A stretch of DNA of 64,000 nt from Rhizobium laguerreae (GTDB taxonomy: Bacteria; Pseudomonadota; Alphaproteobacteria; Rhizobiales; Rhizobiaceae): the NCBI RefSeq assembly GCF_002008165.1, contig NZ_MRDM01000008.1:238668-302667 (forward strand), read 5' to 3'. The notes below the pieces were generated by a model. It was given only the letters and a program-made list of their open reading frames with translations, made no database searches and was not told the DNA's origin. Within the stretch, counting starts at the first letter, position 1; each line of letters starts with the position of its first letter. Positions 1 through 8,965 of the stretch are shown piece after piece. The translations under genes were made by a program, and so were the position numbers.

Positions 1-88
1 GGAGATCGGCAAGAGGTTGGACCATCGCTTCCTATCTGCCGTGTCGGAGTCGCAGTGCCCGAATTGTTTGGGGAAGTCATAGCCCCCA

Positions 89-142
89 GCCAATCTCCCC
101 CCTTGTGGGGGAGATGTCCGGCAGGACAGAGGGGGGTATCTC
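89..142. repeat. Rhizobial palindromic intergenic repeat
   Basis: A G/C-run palindrome (CTCCCC, TTGT spacer, GGGGAG) is followed by a short linker and a second G-run. Elements of this style are scattered between genes in rhizobial genomes (RIME-like). It lies just downstream of glcE on the minus strand, so it could also act as a transcript-ending hairpin. Nothing firm is seen in the first 88 bases. Confidence 0.55.
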
Positions 143-164
143 AGACGCAGACCCATCTTCTCCC

Positions 165-1364
165 TCACCCCATCTTCCCCGGATTGAATATGCCGGCCGG
201 ATCGAATTTTTCCTTCACCCGCCGAGACAGCATCGCTACCGCCTCGGGCTCCGGATGGAAGGCCGATGTAACCGCCCTCGCCTCACCCGATGCACGGATC
301 AGCGTCGCGTGGCCGCCGCCGAGCGCTTTGATGTAGCGACGGACCAGTTCGGCTTCGGGGCCTGCTTCCATGCGCATCCAGACGAGGCCGCCCTGCCAGT
401 CGTAGAAGGCGTCGACGCCGGCCTCAAGGCGGAGCGCTGCGACCAGCTGATGGCCGGTGCCGGGGGCGACCGAGACGCGCCAGACTGGTCGCGCGGTGCC
501 ATCGGCATAAGGCAGCACGTCGCGGATTTCCTGCCAGAGCCTGGAGCTTTCCGGCTGTTCCAGCCGCGTGACCGTGGCGAAGGCCGACATTGCCGCGGCA
601 AGCTTTTCGATGCGCACGTCGACCGAGCCCGGCAGGCCTTCGATGCGCAGAACTGTCGCTTCGCCCTCGGGCAATTTGCCGGCGAGGAATTTCCACGTCA
701 CCGTCAGCGGCAGGTGGGCGGCACCCGAGACTTCAACTGGCAGGGCCATTGCCGCCGCCATGGCGTTTGCCGACTCGGCGTCGTTGAGACCTGACAGCAC
801 CACCGTCCGCTCCGTCTTCGGGCGCGGCGGCACACGGAAGGTGACTTCGGTGAGGAAGCCCAGCGTGCCATGCGAGCCGGCAATCAGTTTGGCGAGGTCG
901 AGGCCGGTGACATTCTTCATCACCCGACCGCCGGCCTTGATGATCTCGCCCCTGCCGTTGACAAAGCGCACACCGAGCAGGCTGTCGCGGGCGGCACCTG
1001 CGATCAGCCGACGCGGGCCGGAGACATTGGCAGCGAAGACGCCGCCGATGGTCGGCTCGCCCGATGTGCCCATCACAGGGCGATGATCCATCGGCTCGAA
1101 GGCGAGCATCTGGCCGCCGTCCTGAAGTGCGGCCTCGACTTCGGCGAGCGGCGTGCCGGATCGGACGGTCATGACCATCTCGCCGGGATTATAGGCGACG
1201 ATGCCGGACAGGCCTGTCGAACGCAGCCGGCCCTCGGCGGCAACCGCATTGCCGAAGCCCGAGCGGCTATCGCCGCCGCAGATTGCGAGCGGCCTGCCGG
1301 CTTCCGCATGGGCGCGGACGATCGCCGACGCCTCTTCCTCGGTCTTCGGCATCAGATCGATCAT
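165..1364 (-). CDS. glcE: Glycolate oxidase, FAD-binding subunit GlcE
   Basis: The 399-residue protein is the FAD-binding subunit of glycolate oxidase, which oxidises glycolate to glyoxylate together with GlcD and the iron-sulfur subunit GlcF. The PCMH-type FAD fold is visible: GGDSRSGFG near residue 30 and GEPTIGGVFAANVSGPRR near residues 102-119. A conserved GRVMKNVTGLDLAKLIAGS stretch lies near residue 150. The start codon overlaps the glcD stop by 4 nt (ATGA), so the two are co-transcribed and probably translationally coupled. glcF is not in the window; it could lie beyond the left edge. Confidence 0.93.
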   Translation of the reverse strand: MIDLMPKTEEEASAIVRAHAEAGRPLAICGGDSRSGFGNAVAAEGRLRSTGLSGIVAYNPGEMVMTVRSGTPLAEVEAALQDGGQMLAFEPMDHRPVMGTSGEPTIGGVFAANVSGPRRLIAGAARDSLLGVRFVNGRGEIIKAGGRVMKNVTGLDLAKLIAGSHGTLGFLTEVTFRVPPRPKTERTVVLSGLNDAESANAMAAAMALPVEVSGAAHLPLTVTWKFLAGKLPEGEATVLRIEGLPGSVDVRIEKLAAAMSAFATVTRLEQPESSRLWQEIRDVLPYADGTARPVWRVSVAPGTGHQLVAALRLEAGVDAFYDWQGGLVWMRMEAGPEAELVRRYIKALGGGHATLIRASGEARAVTSAFHPEPEAVAMLSRRVKEKFDPAGIFNPGKMG

Positions 1365-2800
1365 GCGGCGGGACGCCCTTCGAGCGGGAAGACCTTCGAC
1401 GGATTGAGGATCCAGCCGGGGTCGAAGGCGGCGCGCGCCGCCATTTGCTGAGTGAGATCCACCTCGGAATATTGGTGCCGCATCAGGTCGCGCTTCTCGA
1501 TACCGACGCCGTGTTCGCCGGTGAGGCAGCCGCCGGCATCGACGCAGAGCCTCAGGATATCGTTGCCGGCCGCCTCGGCGCGGGCGGCATCCTCCGGATC
1601 ATTGGCGTTGAAGAGGATCAGCGGATGCATATTGCCGTCGCCGGCATGGAAGACGTTGGCGACGCGCAGGCCGTAATGATCGACGATCTCGGCGGTCCGC
1701 TTCAGCACGTGGGAGAGCTGGCTGAGCGGCACGGTGCCATCCATGCAGATATAGTCGGCGATGCGGCCGGTGGCGCCGAAGGCGGATTTGCGGCCCTTCC
1801 AGATCAATGCCGCCTCGGTCGCCGACTGGCATTCGCGCACGGTCTTGACAGCGTGCCGGCGGGCGATCTCGACGATGTCCTTCAGCGCGGCGTCCATTTC
1901 CGCTTCCGATCCCTCGACCTCGACGATCAGCAGCGCGCCGACATCGAGGGGATATCCGGCATGGGCGAAGGCCTCGCAGATCTCGATCGCCGGCTTGTCC
2001 ATGAATTCGATCGCAACCGGGATGATGCCGGCGGCGATGACATCGGCAACGCAGGCGCCGGCCTCTTCCGAGCTCTCGAAGCCGAAGAGCACCGGGCGCG
2101 CGCCCTCCGGCTTGGCGATCAGCCGCACCGTCGCCTCGGTGACGATGCCGAGCTGGCCCTCGTGGCCGCAGACGAGGCCGAGCAGGTCGTAGCCTGCCGC
2201 ATCCAGCGCCTTGCCGCCAAGCTCGATCACCGTGCCGTCGACCAGCACCATCCTGACGCCGAGCAGATTATTGGTGGTGACGCCATATTTCAGACAGTGG
2301 GCGCCGCCGGAATTCATGCCGATATTGCCGCCGATGGTGCAGGCAAGCTGCGAACTCGGATCGGGTGCATAGAAGAAGCCGTCCGCGGAGACGGATTCGG
2401 AAATATTGAGATTGGTGACGCCCGCCTGGACCACGGCAACGCGGTTCGGCAGATCGATTTCAAGGATGCTGTTCATCTTCGACAGGCCGAGAACGACGGC
2501 ATCTTCCTGCGGAATGGCGCCGCCGGAGAGCGAGGTGCCGGCGCCGCGCGGCACGACGGGAATGCCGTAGCGATTGCAATAGCGCATGATGGCGGAAACC
2601 TCGGCCGTGGTGCGCGGCAGGGCAACGGCGAGCGGCAGGCGGCGATAGGACACGAAGGCGTCGGTCTCGAACGGCACCAGCTCGCGCGCCTCATGCACCA
2701 GGCATTCCGCCGGCAGAAGATCGGTCAGATCGGCGACGATCTGGGCTCGGCGCGCCAGCACGTCGGCGCGCGGCTCGAGAAACGAAATGGCGTCGGACAC
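1361..2800 (-). CDS. glcD: Glycolate oxidase subunit GlcD
   Basis: This is the larger FAD-linked subunit of glycolate oxidase. The FAD fold is clear: PRGAGTSLSGGA (PP-loop region), then CTIGGNIGMNSGGAHCLKYG, then a C-terminal oxidase domain with the conserved GDGNMHP and LTGEHGVGIEK motifs. I chose the GTG at 2800 because AGGGAG sits 6 nt upstream and the resulting 479 residues fit the family. A longer frame to 2926 would add a non-homologous N terminus and run into the palindromic region that precedes the divergent LysR gene. It leads the glcD-glcE operon. Confidence 0.94.
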   Translation of the reverse strand: MSDAISFLEPRADVLARRAQIVADLTDLLPAECLVHEARELVPFETDAFVSYRRLPLAVALPRTTAEVSAIMRYCNRYGIPVVPRGAGTSLSGGAIPQEDAVVLGLSKMNSILEIDLPNRVAVVQAGVTNLNISESVSADGFFYAPDPSSQLACTIGGNIGMNSGGAHCLKYGVTTNNLLGVRMVLVDGTVIELGGKALDAAGYDLLGLVCGHEGQLGIVTEATVRLIAKPEGARPVLFGFESSEEAGACVADVIAAGIIPVAIEFMDKPAIEICEAFAHAGYPLDVGALLIVEVEGSEAEMDAALKDIVEIARRHAVKTVRECQSATEAALIWKGRKSAFGATGRIADYICMDGTVPLSQLSHVLKRTAEIVDHYGLRVANVFHAGDGNMHPLILFNANDPEDAARAEAAGNDILRLCVDAGGCLTGEHGVGIEKRDLMRHQYSEVDLTQQMAARAAFDPGWILNPSKVFPLEGRPAA

Positions 2801-2889
2801 GGTGTTCTCCCTGGCCCTGACGAGAGGGAATGACAGCGGGAAGATGAGCGGAAACCGGCCGCGAACCTCCCTGCCGCCGATAGATCGGC

Positions 2890-2922
2890 TTAGCACTTTC
2901 CCGAAAGTGGCGCAAATGCTAA
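2890..2922. promoter_or_regulatory. Nested palindromes between glcD and lysR
   Basis: TTAGCA at 2890-2895 is mirrored by TGCTAA at 2917-2922. Inside this pair lies the perfect inverted repeat CACTTTCCCGAAAGTG (2894-2909). The site sits between the divergent glcD and LysR starts, the usual place for a LysR operator that controls both genes. Binding by the neighbouring regulator is inferred. Confidence 0.5.
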
Positions 2923-2960
2923 GCACTTATGCCAAAAGGGGAAAAAGTCACGAAAACCTT

Positions 2961-3857
2961 ATGACCAATCTGGGTGATCTCGAAATCTTTGCCAAGGTCG
3001 TTTCAACCGGAAGCATGTCGCTCGCCGGGCGGGCGCTCGGCTTTTCGCCGGCCGTCGTCTCCAAACGGATCAAGCGGCTGGAGGACCGGCTCGGCACCCG
3101 GCTTCTGCAGCGCACGACGCGGCAGATCTCGCTGACGGAAGCCGGACAGGGCTTCTACGACCGGGTTCTCGGCATTCTCGCCGGGCTCGAAGAGGCGGAA
3201 TTCTATATTTCCGGCCGCTCGGCGCAGATGCACGGCACGCTGAAGATCTCGGCCCCGACCTCCTTCGGGCGCATGCATATCGCGCCGCATCTGAAAGATT
3301 TCATGGAGGCGCATCCGGAGCTGGCGATCAACCTGGTGCTAACCGACGAATTCAGCGACATCGTCGGCGGCGGCTTCGATCTGGCGATCCGCATCGCCGA
3401 ACTCACCGATTCGAGCCTCGTTGCCCGAAGGCTGGCGCCGGTGCGCCGGCTGCTCTGCGCTTCGCCGGATTACCTTGCGGCGCATGGCGAACCGAAGCAC
3501 ATCGACGAGCTGAAACACCATCGCTGCCTGCCGGCCCACAATAACGACACCTGGCGGCTGAAGGGGCCGGACGGGGCGCTGAGTCTCAGGCCGGAAGGCT
3601 TGCTGATCACCAATTCCAGCGAGGTGATCCGCGAAGCTGTCATCGCCGGTCTCGGGATCGCGCTGCGCTCCACCTGGGATATCGGCGAAGAGCTCAAGCG
3701 TGGCCGCCTGGTGCAGGTGCTGCCGGCCTATGAGAGCTCGCACAATGTCGCGCTGTCGGCGGTCTATCCCAGCCGGCAATTCCTGCCGGCCAAGGTGCGG
3801 CTGTTCATCGACTATCTGGCGGAACTTTATGGCCCCGTCCCCTATTGGGAGCGCTGA
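2961..3857 (+). CDS. LysR-family regulator divergent from glcDE
   Basis: A 298-residue LysR-type regulator. The winged helix-turn-helix occupies residues 1-65 (LGDLEIFAKVVSTGSMSLAG, with SKRIKRLEDRLGTRLL). A LysR substrate domain of the AaeR/DsdC-like class (SAPTSFGRMHIAP) follows to the end. The ATG at 2961 is preferred because it begins where family homology begins; a frame open from 2787 would add about 58 unrelated residues and overlap the glcD promoter. Divergent placement suggests it controls glcDE in response to a 2-hydroxy acid such as glycolate. That ligand is inferred. Confidence 0.88.
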   Translation: MTNLGDLEIFAKVVSTGSMSLAGRALGFSPAVVSKRIKRLEDRLGTRLLQRTTRQISLTEAGQGFYDRVLGILAGLEEAEFYISGRSAQMHGTLKISAPTSFGRMHIAPHLKDFMEAHPELAINLVLTDEFSDIVGGGFDLAIRIAELTDSSLVARRLAPVRRLLCASPDYLAAHGEPKHIDELKHHRCLPAHNNDTWRLKGPDGALSLRPEGLLITNSSEVIREAVIAGLGIALRSTWDIGEELKRGRLVQVLPAYESSHNVALSAVYPSRQFLPAKVRLFIDYLAELYGPVPYWER

Positions 3858-3869
3858 GGCAGCGCCGGA

Positions 3870-4730
3870 TCAGCGCGCCAATCTCTCGATGACGAGGTCC
3901 AGCAGGGCGCGCAGCCGCGCCAGGCGTTTCATGTCGCGGTGATAGCCGACCCAGGTGTCGCGGCCGGGCGGCGGTTCACCGAGATCGACCAGTTCGATGG
4001 CCGCAAAGGAATCGCCGAGCGGCCGCGGCAGGACGGCGAGCCCGGCTCCATTGGCACAGAGCGCCGCCTGCACGTCGCGGCTGTTGCTGCGCATGACGAT
4101 GTCGGCCCGCGGCAACAGGCGCTGCAGCCAGCCGACGTCAGGCATGTCGCCGAAAGCTTCGTCCATGGTGACAAGGCGGGTGCCCGCGCCGTCGCCGGCT
4201 TCGGGGGGCGGCGCGCCGCGGCTGATGTAAACGCCGTATTCGATATGAATGAGCTTGCGCGATATGACCTCCGCCTCCGTGAAAGGCTGGATACGGAAGA
4301 CGAGGTCGGCTTCACGTCGCGACAGGCTGAGAAGCCGGCTGTCGGTCAACAATTCGACCTCCACCTTCGGATGGACTTGCGAGAATTCCGCCAGCACCGG
4401 CGAAAGCACATGCGCGCCGAACCAGTCGGATGAGGACAGCCTGAGAAAACCATCGAGCTGACGGCTGCCGCCGGCAAGAACACGCTCGACGGCGAGCGCC
4501 TCCTCCTCGATCCGTTCGGCGCCGGAGAACACGGCCGCGCCTTCATCCGTTAGGACGAAGCCATCGGCCGTGCGCTGGAAAAGCGTCTGGCCGAGAGAGG
4601 TTTCAAGGGCACGCAGCCGCCTGCCCATCGTCGGCTGCGTCAGTCCGAGGCTGCGGGCTGCTGCCCCCAGCGTACCGAACCGCGCGATCGCCAGAAACAG
4701 CTTGAGGTCGCTCCATTCCATCGTTCGCAT
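3870..4730 (-). CDS. LysR-family regulator, divergent from MDR oxidoreductase
   Basis: A 286-residue LysR-type regulator. The DNA-binding domain spans residues 3-63 (WSDLKLFLAIARFGTLGAAA; QPTMGRRLRALE) and an effector domain follows. It converges with the previous LysR gene, with 12 nt between stops, and is divergent from the oxidoreductase at 4859, its most likely target. The ligand is unknown. Confidence 0.88.
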   Translation of the reverse strand: MRTMEWSDLKLFLAIARFGTLGAAARSLGLTQPTMGRRLRALETSLGQTLFQRTADGFVLTDEGAAVFSGAERIEEEALAVERVLAGGSRQLDGFLRLSSSDWFGAHVLSPVLAEFSQVHPKVEVELLTDSRLLSLSRREADLVFRIQPFTEAEVISRKLIHIEYGVYISRGAPPPEAGDGAGTRLVTMDEAFGDMPDVGWLQRLLPRADIVMRSNSRDVQAALCANGAGLAVLPRPLGDSFAAIELVDLGEPPPGRDTWVGYHRDMKRLARLRALLDLVIERLAR

Positions 4731-4767
4731 CCGCCAAACAAAAATGCATGGACTTCAGTCGTTATCT

Positions 4768-4793
4768 TTCATTTTCATTCGCGTTTCAATGAA
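4768..4793. promoter_or_regulatory. Candidate LysR operator (TTCATT/AATGAA)
   Basis: In the 128-nt gap between the divergent LysR and oxidoreductase genes, TTCATT occurs twice (4768 and 4774) and is mirrored by AATGAA at 4788-4793. The local AT-rich setting and symmetry fit a LysR site. No experimental basis. Confidence 0.35.
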
Positions 4794-4858
4794 CCATCTT
4801 TACTCACGCCAATTGCGGTGTCGCTGCAGACGCCGCAGAGCGAACAAAGGAGCGTTCG

Positions 4859-5854
4859 ATGTCTGTACAATCAACGATGAAAGCGTTGCTGGCGGAAGCG
4901 CCGAATTCGCCGTTGCGCATCGCCGATATTGCAAAACCGGTGCCCGGCGAAGGCCAGGTTCTGGTGCGCATCAAGGCAAGCGGCGTCAATCCGCTCGACC
5001 TTAAAATCCGGGCCGGCAATGCGGCGCATGCCCGCCATCCGCTTCCCGCCATTGTCGGTATCGATATGGCCGGTGTTGTCGAAGAGATCGGAACTGGCGT
5101 CAGCGGTTTCCGCCGCGGCGACGCGGTCTACGGCATGACCGGCGGGGTTGGCGGCATTCAGGGATCGCTTGCCGAATTTGCAGCCATCGACGCCGCGCTG
5201 CTGGCGCCAAAGCCGCACAATCTGTCGATGCGCGAGGCAGCCGCCCTGCCGCTGATCTCGATCACCGCCTGGGAGGGGCTTGTCGACCGCGCCGGGGTCA
5301 AGGCCGGCCAGAGGGTTCTGGTGCTTGGCGGCGGCGGTGTCGGCCATATCGTCGCGCAGATCGCCAAGGCTGCCGGAGCCGAGGTCTACGTGGTCGACGG
5401 CGCGTCGAAAGCGGACTATCTCGCCGGCCTCGGCGCAACACCGATCGATCGTGACGTGGAAACGGTTGAAGGTTATGTCGCAAGACACACCGGCGGCAGG
5501 GGGTTCGATCTGGTCTACGACACGGTCGGCGGCCAGGAGCTCGATACGGCGTTCCGAGCCGTCAGCCAGTTCGGCCATGTCGTGAGCTGCCTTGGCTGGG
5601 GAAGCCACGCGCTGGCGCCGCTCTCCTTAAAGGCCGCCACCTATTCCGGCGTCTTCACGCTGCTGCCGCTTCTGACCGGCGATGGACGCGCCCATCACGG
5701 TGAGATCATGCGGGAGATGGCAAAGCTCGCCGAAGCCGGCAAGGTGATGCCGAAGCTCGACCCGCGCCGCTTCACCCTTGCCGATACAGACGAAGCGCAT
5801 CGGCTGATCGAAGACCGGCAGGCGGACGGGAAGCTCGTCATCGAGATCGACTGA
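4859..5854 (+). CDS. Medium-chain NADP-dependent oxidoreductase (quinone reductase type)
   Basis: A 331-residue MDR-superfamily enzyme. The N-terminal GroES-like domain (GEGQVLVRIKASGVNPLDLK) lacks the zinc ligands of alcohol dehydrogenases, so it belongs with zinc-free quinone oxidoreductases. The Rossmann domain begins near residue 155 with VLVLGGGGVGHIVAQIAKAAG. The start is supported by AAAGGAG about 6 nt upstream. It probably reduces quinones or enones with NAD(P)H. Divergence from a LysR gene suggests induction by an electrophile; this is inferred. Confidence 0.87.
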   Translation: MSVQSTMKALLAEAPNSPLRIADIAKPVPGEGQVLVRIKASGVNPLDLKIRAGNAAHARHPLPAIVGIDMAGVVEEIGTGVSGFRRGDAVYGMTGGVGGIQGSLAEFAAIDAALLAPKPHNLSMREAAALPLISITAWEGLVDRAGVKAGQRVLVLGGGGVGHIVAQIAKAAGAEVYVVDGASKADYLAGLGATPIDRDVETVEGYVARHTGGRGFDLVYDTVGGQELDTAFRAVSQFGHVVSCLGWGSHALAPLSLKAATYSGVFTLLPLLTGDGRAHHGEIMREMAKLAEAGKVMPKLDPRRFTLADTDEAHRLIEDRQADGKLVIEID

Positions 5855-5869
5855 TTTAATCCGTCCGCG

Positions 5870-5977
5870 GAATTGGAGCAATTCCAGGAAAAGTGCGAGG
5901 CGGTTTTCCGTCCGGAATTGGGCAAAAACAAAAGGTTAGAGCGGTTCGGCGCTTCCTTGAAAAGCTGAACCGCTCTA
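5870..5977. repeat. Rhizobial intergenic repeat with AGAGCGGTTC hairpin
   Basis: The stretch contains a small palindrome (GGAATTGGAGCAATTCC), then an AAAACAAAAGG segment and a strong stem, TAGAGCGGTTC (5937-5947) with GAACCGCTCTA (5967-5977). A diverged copy is at 20158-20244. The right arm includes the stop codon of the next gene. Placement between convergent genes means the hairpin may also help end transcription. Confidence 0.6.
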
Positions 5978-7135
5978 GCGCGCCAGATCGAGGTAGGCGC
6001 TCGCCACCATCGCGTCGATATCGAAGGGCACAGGCACGATGCAGGATTGGGCGTCGGCCTCGCCCTTAGCGATGCGTTCCAGGCAGCGGGCCTGAAGGGT
6101 GAAGCCGAGATCCATCGACTCGACAGTATTGCCGAGCGGCCGCGGGCCGGCGAGATTGGCCATGTGGCCGCTGCCCAGCACATGGAAGGAGCGGCCGTTG
6201 CTCAGATGGAAGGTCTCGACGTGATCGGCCTCATAGCGGTCGATGCCGGTGACATCGGGATGGCGGCGGAAAGCCTCGACATCGATCTCATGCGGGAAAT
6301 GGCCGCCATTCATCAGGATCGCGCCATCCTTGACGAGCGGCAGGTCGGCCGCCGTCACGATGCCGGCAAAACCCGTGACGGTGACGATGATATCGGCCGA
6401 GCGGATCGCCGCATCGCGCAGCGGCGTGACGAAACCATCGAGATGAGCTTCGAGCGTCGTCACCGGATCGATATCGACGACGCTGACGGTGGAAAAGGCA
6501 TTGCGGAAACAGGCGGCCGTGCCCTTGCCGCAGGCGCCGTAGCCAAAGACCGTCACGCGTTTGCCGTTGGTGGAGCGGTTGGTGAAGCGGAGGTAGCTTT
6601 CGAACAGGCTCTGGCCGACGGCATGCCTGTTTTCGGCGAACTGCTTGATGGGGCTGTCGTTGATGACGAGGATCGGCATGTTCAGGCGCTCGCGCAGCGG
6701 CAGCAGCCGGGTGCGGCCGGAGGTGGTTTCCTCGGTGCCGCCGCGGAGATTGGCGTAGGGTTTTTCCGCCGCGATGGCGAAAAGATCGCCGCCATTATCG
6801 AGAAGCAGATCCGGCTTTTCGGCGATCACAGCTTCGAGGCTCTGATGATGAGCGGCGGGGTCGGTCGTCTGCGTGGCAAAAACCGTGATGCCTTGGGAAC
6901 GCAGGAACTCGACCGTCGAAGGCTGGGTACTGTTGAGATTGCCCGTGCAGACGAGACGCGCGCCGCCGGCGCGAAGCGTCATCAGCAGCGCCACCGTCTT
7001 CGGCTCCAGATGGATGCCGGTGCCGATCGACAGGCCCTCGAACGGATGCGTCCGCTCGAATTCGGCCGCCGTCGCCTTAAGCAGCCGGCAGCTGTTGCCG
7101 ATCCAGTCGATGCGGGTTGCGCTCTTTTCCATCAT
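5975..7135 (-). CDS. Short S-adenosylhomocysteine-hydrolase-like protein
   Basis: A 386-residue member of the AdoHcyase superfamily. Family hallmarks are visible: GIHLEPKTVALLMTL (His region), LLDNGGDL, TEETTSGR, NDSPIKQ (Lys) and the NAD-binding turn VFGYGACGKGTA near residue 200. It is much shorter than true rhizobial AhcY (about 466 residues) and lacks the C-terminal Lys-Tyr-containing extension that AhcY contributes to the neighbouring NAD site. It is therefore probably a paralog with a different or narrower substrate. A LysR gene lies just upstream on the same strand. The true function is unknown. Confidence 0.72.
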   Translation of the reverse strand: MMEKSATRIDWIGNSCRLLKATAAEFERTHPFEGLSIGTGIHLEPKTVALLMTLRAGGARLVCTGNLNSTQPSTVEFLRSQGITVFATQTTDPAAHHQSLEAVIAEKPDLLLDNGGDLFAIAAEKPYANLRGGTEETTSGRTRLLPLRERLNMPILVINDSPIKQFAENRHAVGQSLFESYLRFTNRSTNGKRVTVFGYGACGKGTAACFRNAFSTVSVVDIDPVTTLEAHLDGFVTPLRDAAIRSADIIVTVTGFAGIVTAADLPLVKDGAILMNGGHFPHEIDVEAFRRHPDVTGIDRYEADHVETFHLSNGRSFHVLGSGHMANLAGPRPLGNTVESMDLGFTLQARCLERIAKGEADAQSCIVPVPFDIDAMVASAYLDLAR

Positions 7136-7230
7136 CTCTTTCCTATTGGCGTGTTCGTGCTGTTTTTAGCGGAGCAACAGGCCTGCGAATATGGAAGTAA
7201 TTCTGGCGAAGGGGCAGAAAATCTGCCCTT

Positions 7231-8106
7231 TCAGGCCGGTGTCCCGCAACGAAGCAGCCAGCTGGCCAAGGCGGCAAAGGCCGGCCGTTTCGCATCCGGC
7301 GTGCGGCAGCAGAGGCTATAGCCCGATGGCCGGGAGATGAAGCCATAGGGCGCGACCAGATGCCCGCGCTGGCGATCGTCCTCGATCGACGCGCGTGGCG
7401 CAAGCGCGATGCCGAGCCCGGAGCGGGCAGCAGCCAGCGCCAGCAGCAGATCCTCGAATTCCTGGGCGCGGGAAAAAACGACCGGCGGCGTGCCGCTTTC
7501 GGCAAACCATTCGTCCCAGAGCTTCGGAACGTTGCGGCTGACAAGCATTGTCAGCGCGCCCATCGCCGCCGGGTCGCTCGATAGTGTCGCGGCAAGCGAA
7601 GGCGTCGCGACCGGGCCGAACTCGTCCTCCATGAACCGCAGGGCGGTAATGCCTGCGGCCGGCCGGTATTCGCCGCCCATGATCACGGCGTCCAATTCGG
7701 GGTGCATCTGCAGCGGTTCGACCACGGTCATCGGCACGATGTCGACGGTATCGCCGAGGCACGCCTGCATGTCTGCTGCGCGCGGCATCAGCCACCAGAC
7801 CGCAAAGGCGGAGGGTACGCCGAGCCGCATGCGGCCCGGCACGGCGCCTTCGAGTTCAGAAGCGGCGCGCTGCAGAATGTCGAAAGCCGCACTCGCGGCG
7901 GCCGCAAAAGCGCTGGCCTGCAAGGTCGGGACCAGCCTGCGGCCGTCACGCAGGAAGAGCTTGCGGCCGAAGTGATTCTCCAGCGTGTCGATCTGCTGGC
8001 GCACGGCGCCGCGCACCACATTCAGCTCTTCGGCAGCCTTCAGAATACTGCCGTGGCGGCAGACGGCCTCGAAGGCGCGGATGGCATTGAGCGGGGGAAG
8101 ACGCAT
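7231..8106 (-). CDS. LysR-family regulator (GcvA-like)
   Basis: A 291-residue LysR regulator of the GcvA subgroup: the N terminus MRLPPLNAIRAFEAVCRHGS is typical, with helix-turn-helix residues to about 65, followed by the effector domain. The ATG at 8106 is chosen over an upstream ATG at 8172 because the subgroup starts at MRLPPLNA. It is 95 nt upstream of the AdoHcyase-like gene in the same direction and may regulate it. Confidence 0.85.
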   Translation of the reverse strand: MRLPPLNAIRAFEAVCRHGSILKAAEELNVVRGAVRQQIDTLENHFGRKLFLRDGRRLVPTLQASAFAAAASAAFDILQRAASELEGAVPGRMRLGVPSAFAVWWLMPRAADMQACLGDTVDIVPMTVVEPLQMHPELDAVIMGGEYRPAAGITALRFMEDEFGPVATPSLAATLSSDPAAMGALTMLVSRNVPKLWDEWFAESGTPPVVFSRAQEFEDLLLALAAARSGLGIALAPRASIEDDRQRGHLVAPYGFISRPSGYSLCCRTPDAKRPAFAALASWLLRCGTPA

Positions 8107-8360
8107 GAGGACGACATTCGCAAAATCATGGTGGATCACTAGATCTCGCCATTGAACGAAAGGCAAGATCACGCCATATTGTACAGCTGTGCAATGTGAC
8201 GCATTCGAGACAGGATGTGGCGGATTTTCCGAACCTGTCCCACCTCGATTTCCCTATGAACGACGATCAAATCGCGTTTCGAATTGTCCTGTGGCCTTTT
8301 GGATTGCGTAAGCTTTCCGTGATATACGTATATGAGTGATTCCTAACGACGACTGCGAAG

Positions 8361-8903
8361 GTGACCCGACTATTGACTCTTCTCGCCCGACTGGCCTCCG
8401 ATGTGCAACTGATGTTCCGGCGTCCGCCGCGACAGCAATATGGTGCGCTCTGCTATCGGGTAAAGAAGAAGAGCGGTGAGGTCGAGGTGCTGCTGATGAC
8501 GAGCCGCGACACAGGCCGCTGGGTCATTCCCAAGGGCTGGCCGATGACGCGCAAATGCGCCCATGAGGTCGCGATGCAGGAAGCCTTCGAGGAAGCCGGC
8601 GTCCGCGGCATAGTCGAAACGGAGACACTCGGCGCCTACACTTATTCGAAGGTGCTGCGCGACGGGGTGCAGGTGATCTGCAAGGTGCAGGTCTATGCGC
8701 TCGAAGTCACCGACATGGCGAAAAACTTCAAGGAGAAGGGCGAGCGCCGCATCGAATGGGTCTCGTTCGACGAGGCGGCGGCGCGCGTGCGCGAACCGGA
8801 GCTCCGCCACCTTTTCCTCGCCTTCAAACAAATGATGGCCGACAGGCTTTCGGCCAAGGCGGCAAAACAAATTCCGGCAGTGAAACAAATTCCGGCAGAA
8901 TGA
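8361..8903 (+). CDS. Nudix hydrolase
   Basis: A 180-residue Nudix-fold pyrophosphohydrolase. The Nudix helix is seen at residues ~58-83: GWPMTRKCAHEVAMQEAFEE followed by AGV, close to the diphosphoinositol-polyphosphate-phosphatase-like subgroup, with Gln in place of the usual Arg. The start is GTG with a weak ribosome site. The C terminus ends in a short duplication (KQIPAVKQIPAE) encoded by two nearly identical 15-nt copies. The substrate is not predictable from sequence. It lies 62 nt upstream of pit and may be co-transcribed. Confidence 0.82.
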   Translation: MTRLLTLLARLASDVQLMFRRPPRQQYGALCYRVKKKSGEVEVLLMTSRDTGRWVIPKGWPMTRKCAHEVAMQEAFEEAGVRGIVETETLGAYTYSKVLRDGVQVICKVQVYALEVTDMAKNFKEKGERRIEWVSFDEAAARVREPELRHLFLAFKQMMADRLSAKAAKQIPAVKQIPAE

Positions 8904-8965
8904 ATCCTGCCATCTTGCGCTGCTAGGAAAGCAGCGTAGAAGCAGATTCATCCTCAGGAAAAAGA

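Noticed and set aside
1..26. Possible minus-strand gene start reading MVQPLADL at the left edge
   Set aside because: Only eight codons are inside the window, and they do not look like the N terminus of GlcF, the expected neighbour.
1283..2833. Long plus-strand open frame across glcD
   Set aside because: It is the antisense shadow of glcD; high GC keeps it open, and the translation is His/Asp/Gly-rich with no family resemblance.
6047..7321. Long plus-strand open frame opposite the AdoHcyase-like gene
   Set aside because: Antisense shadow; motifs and codon bias support the minus strand.
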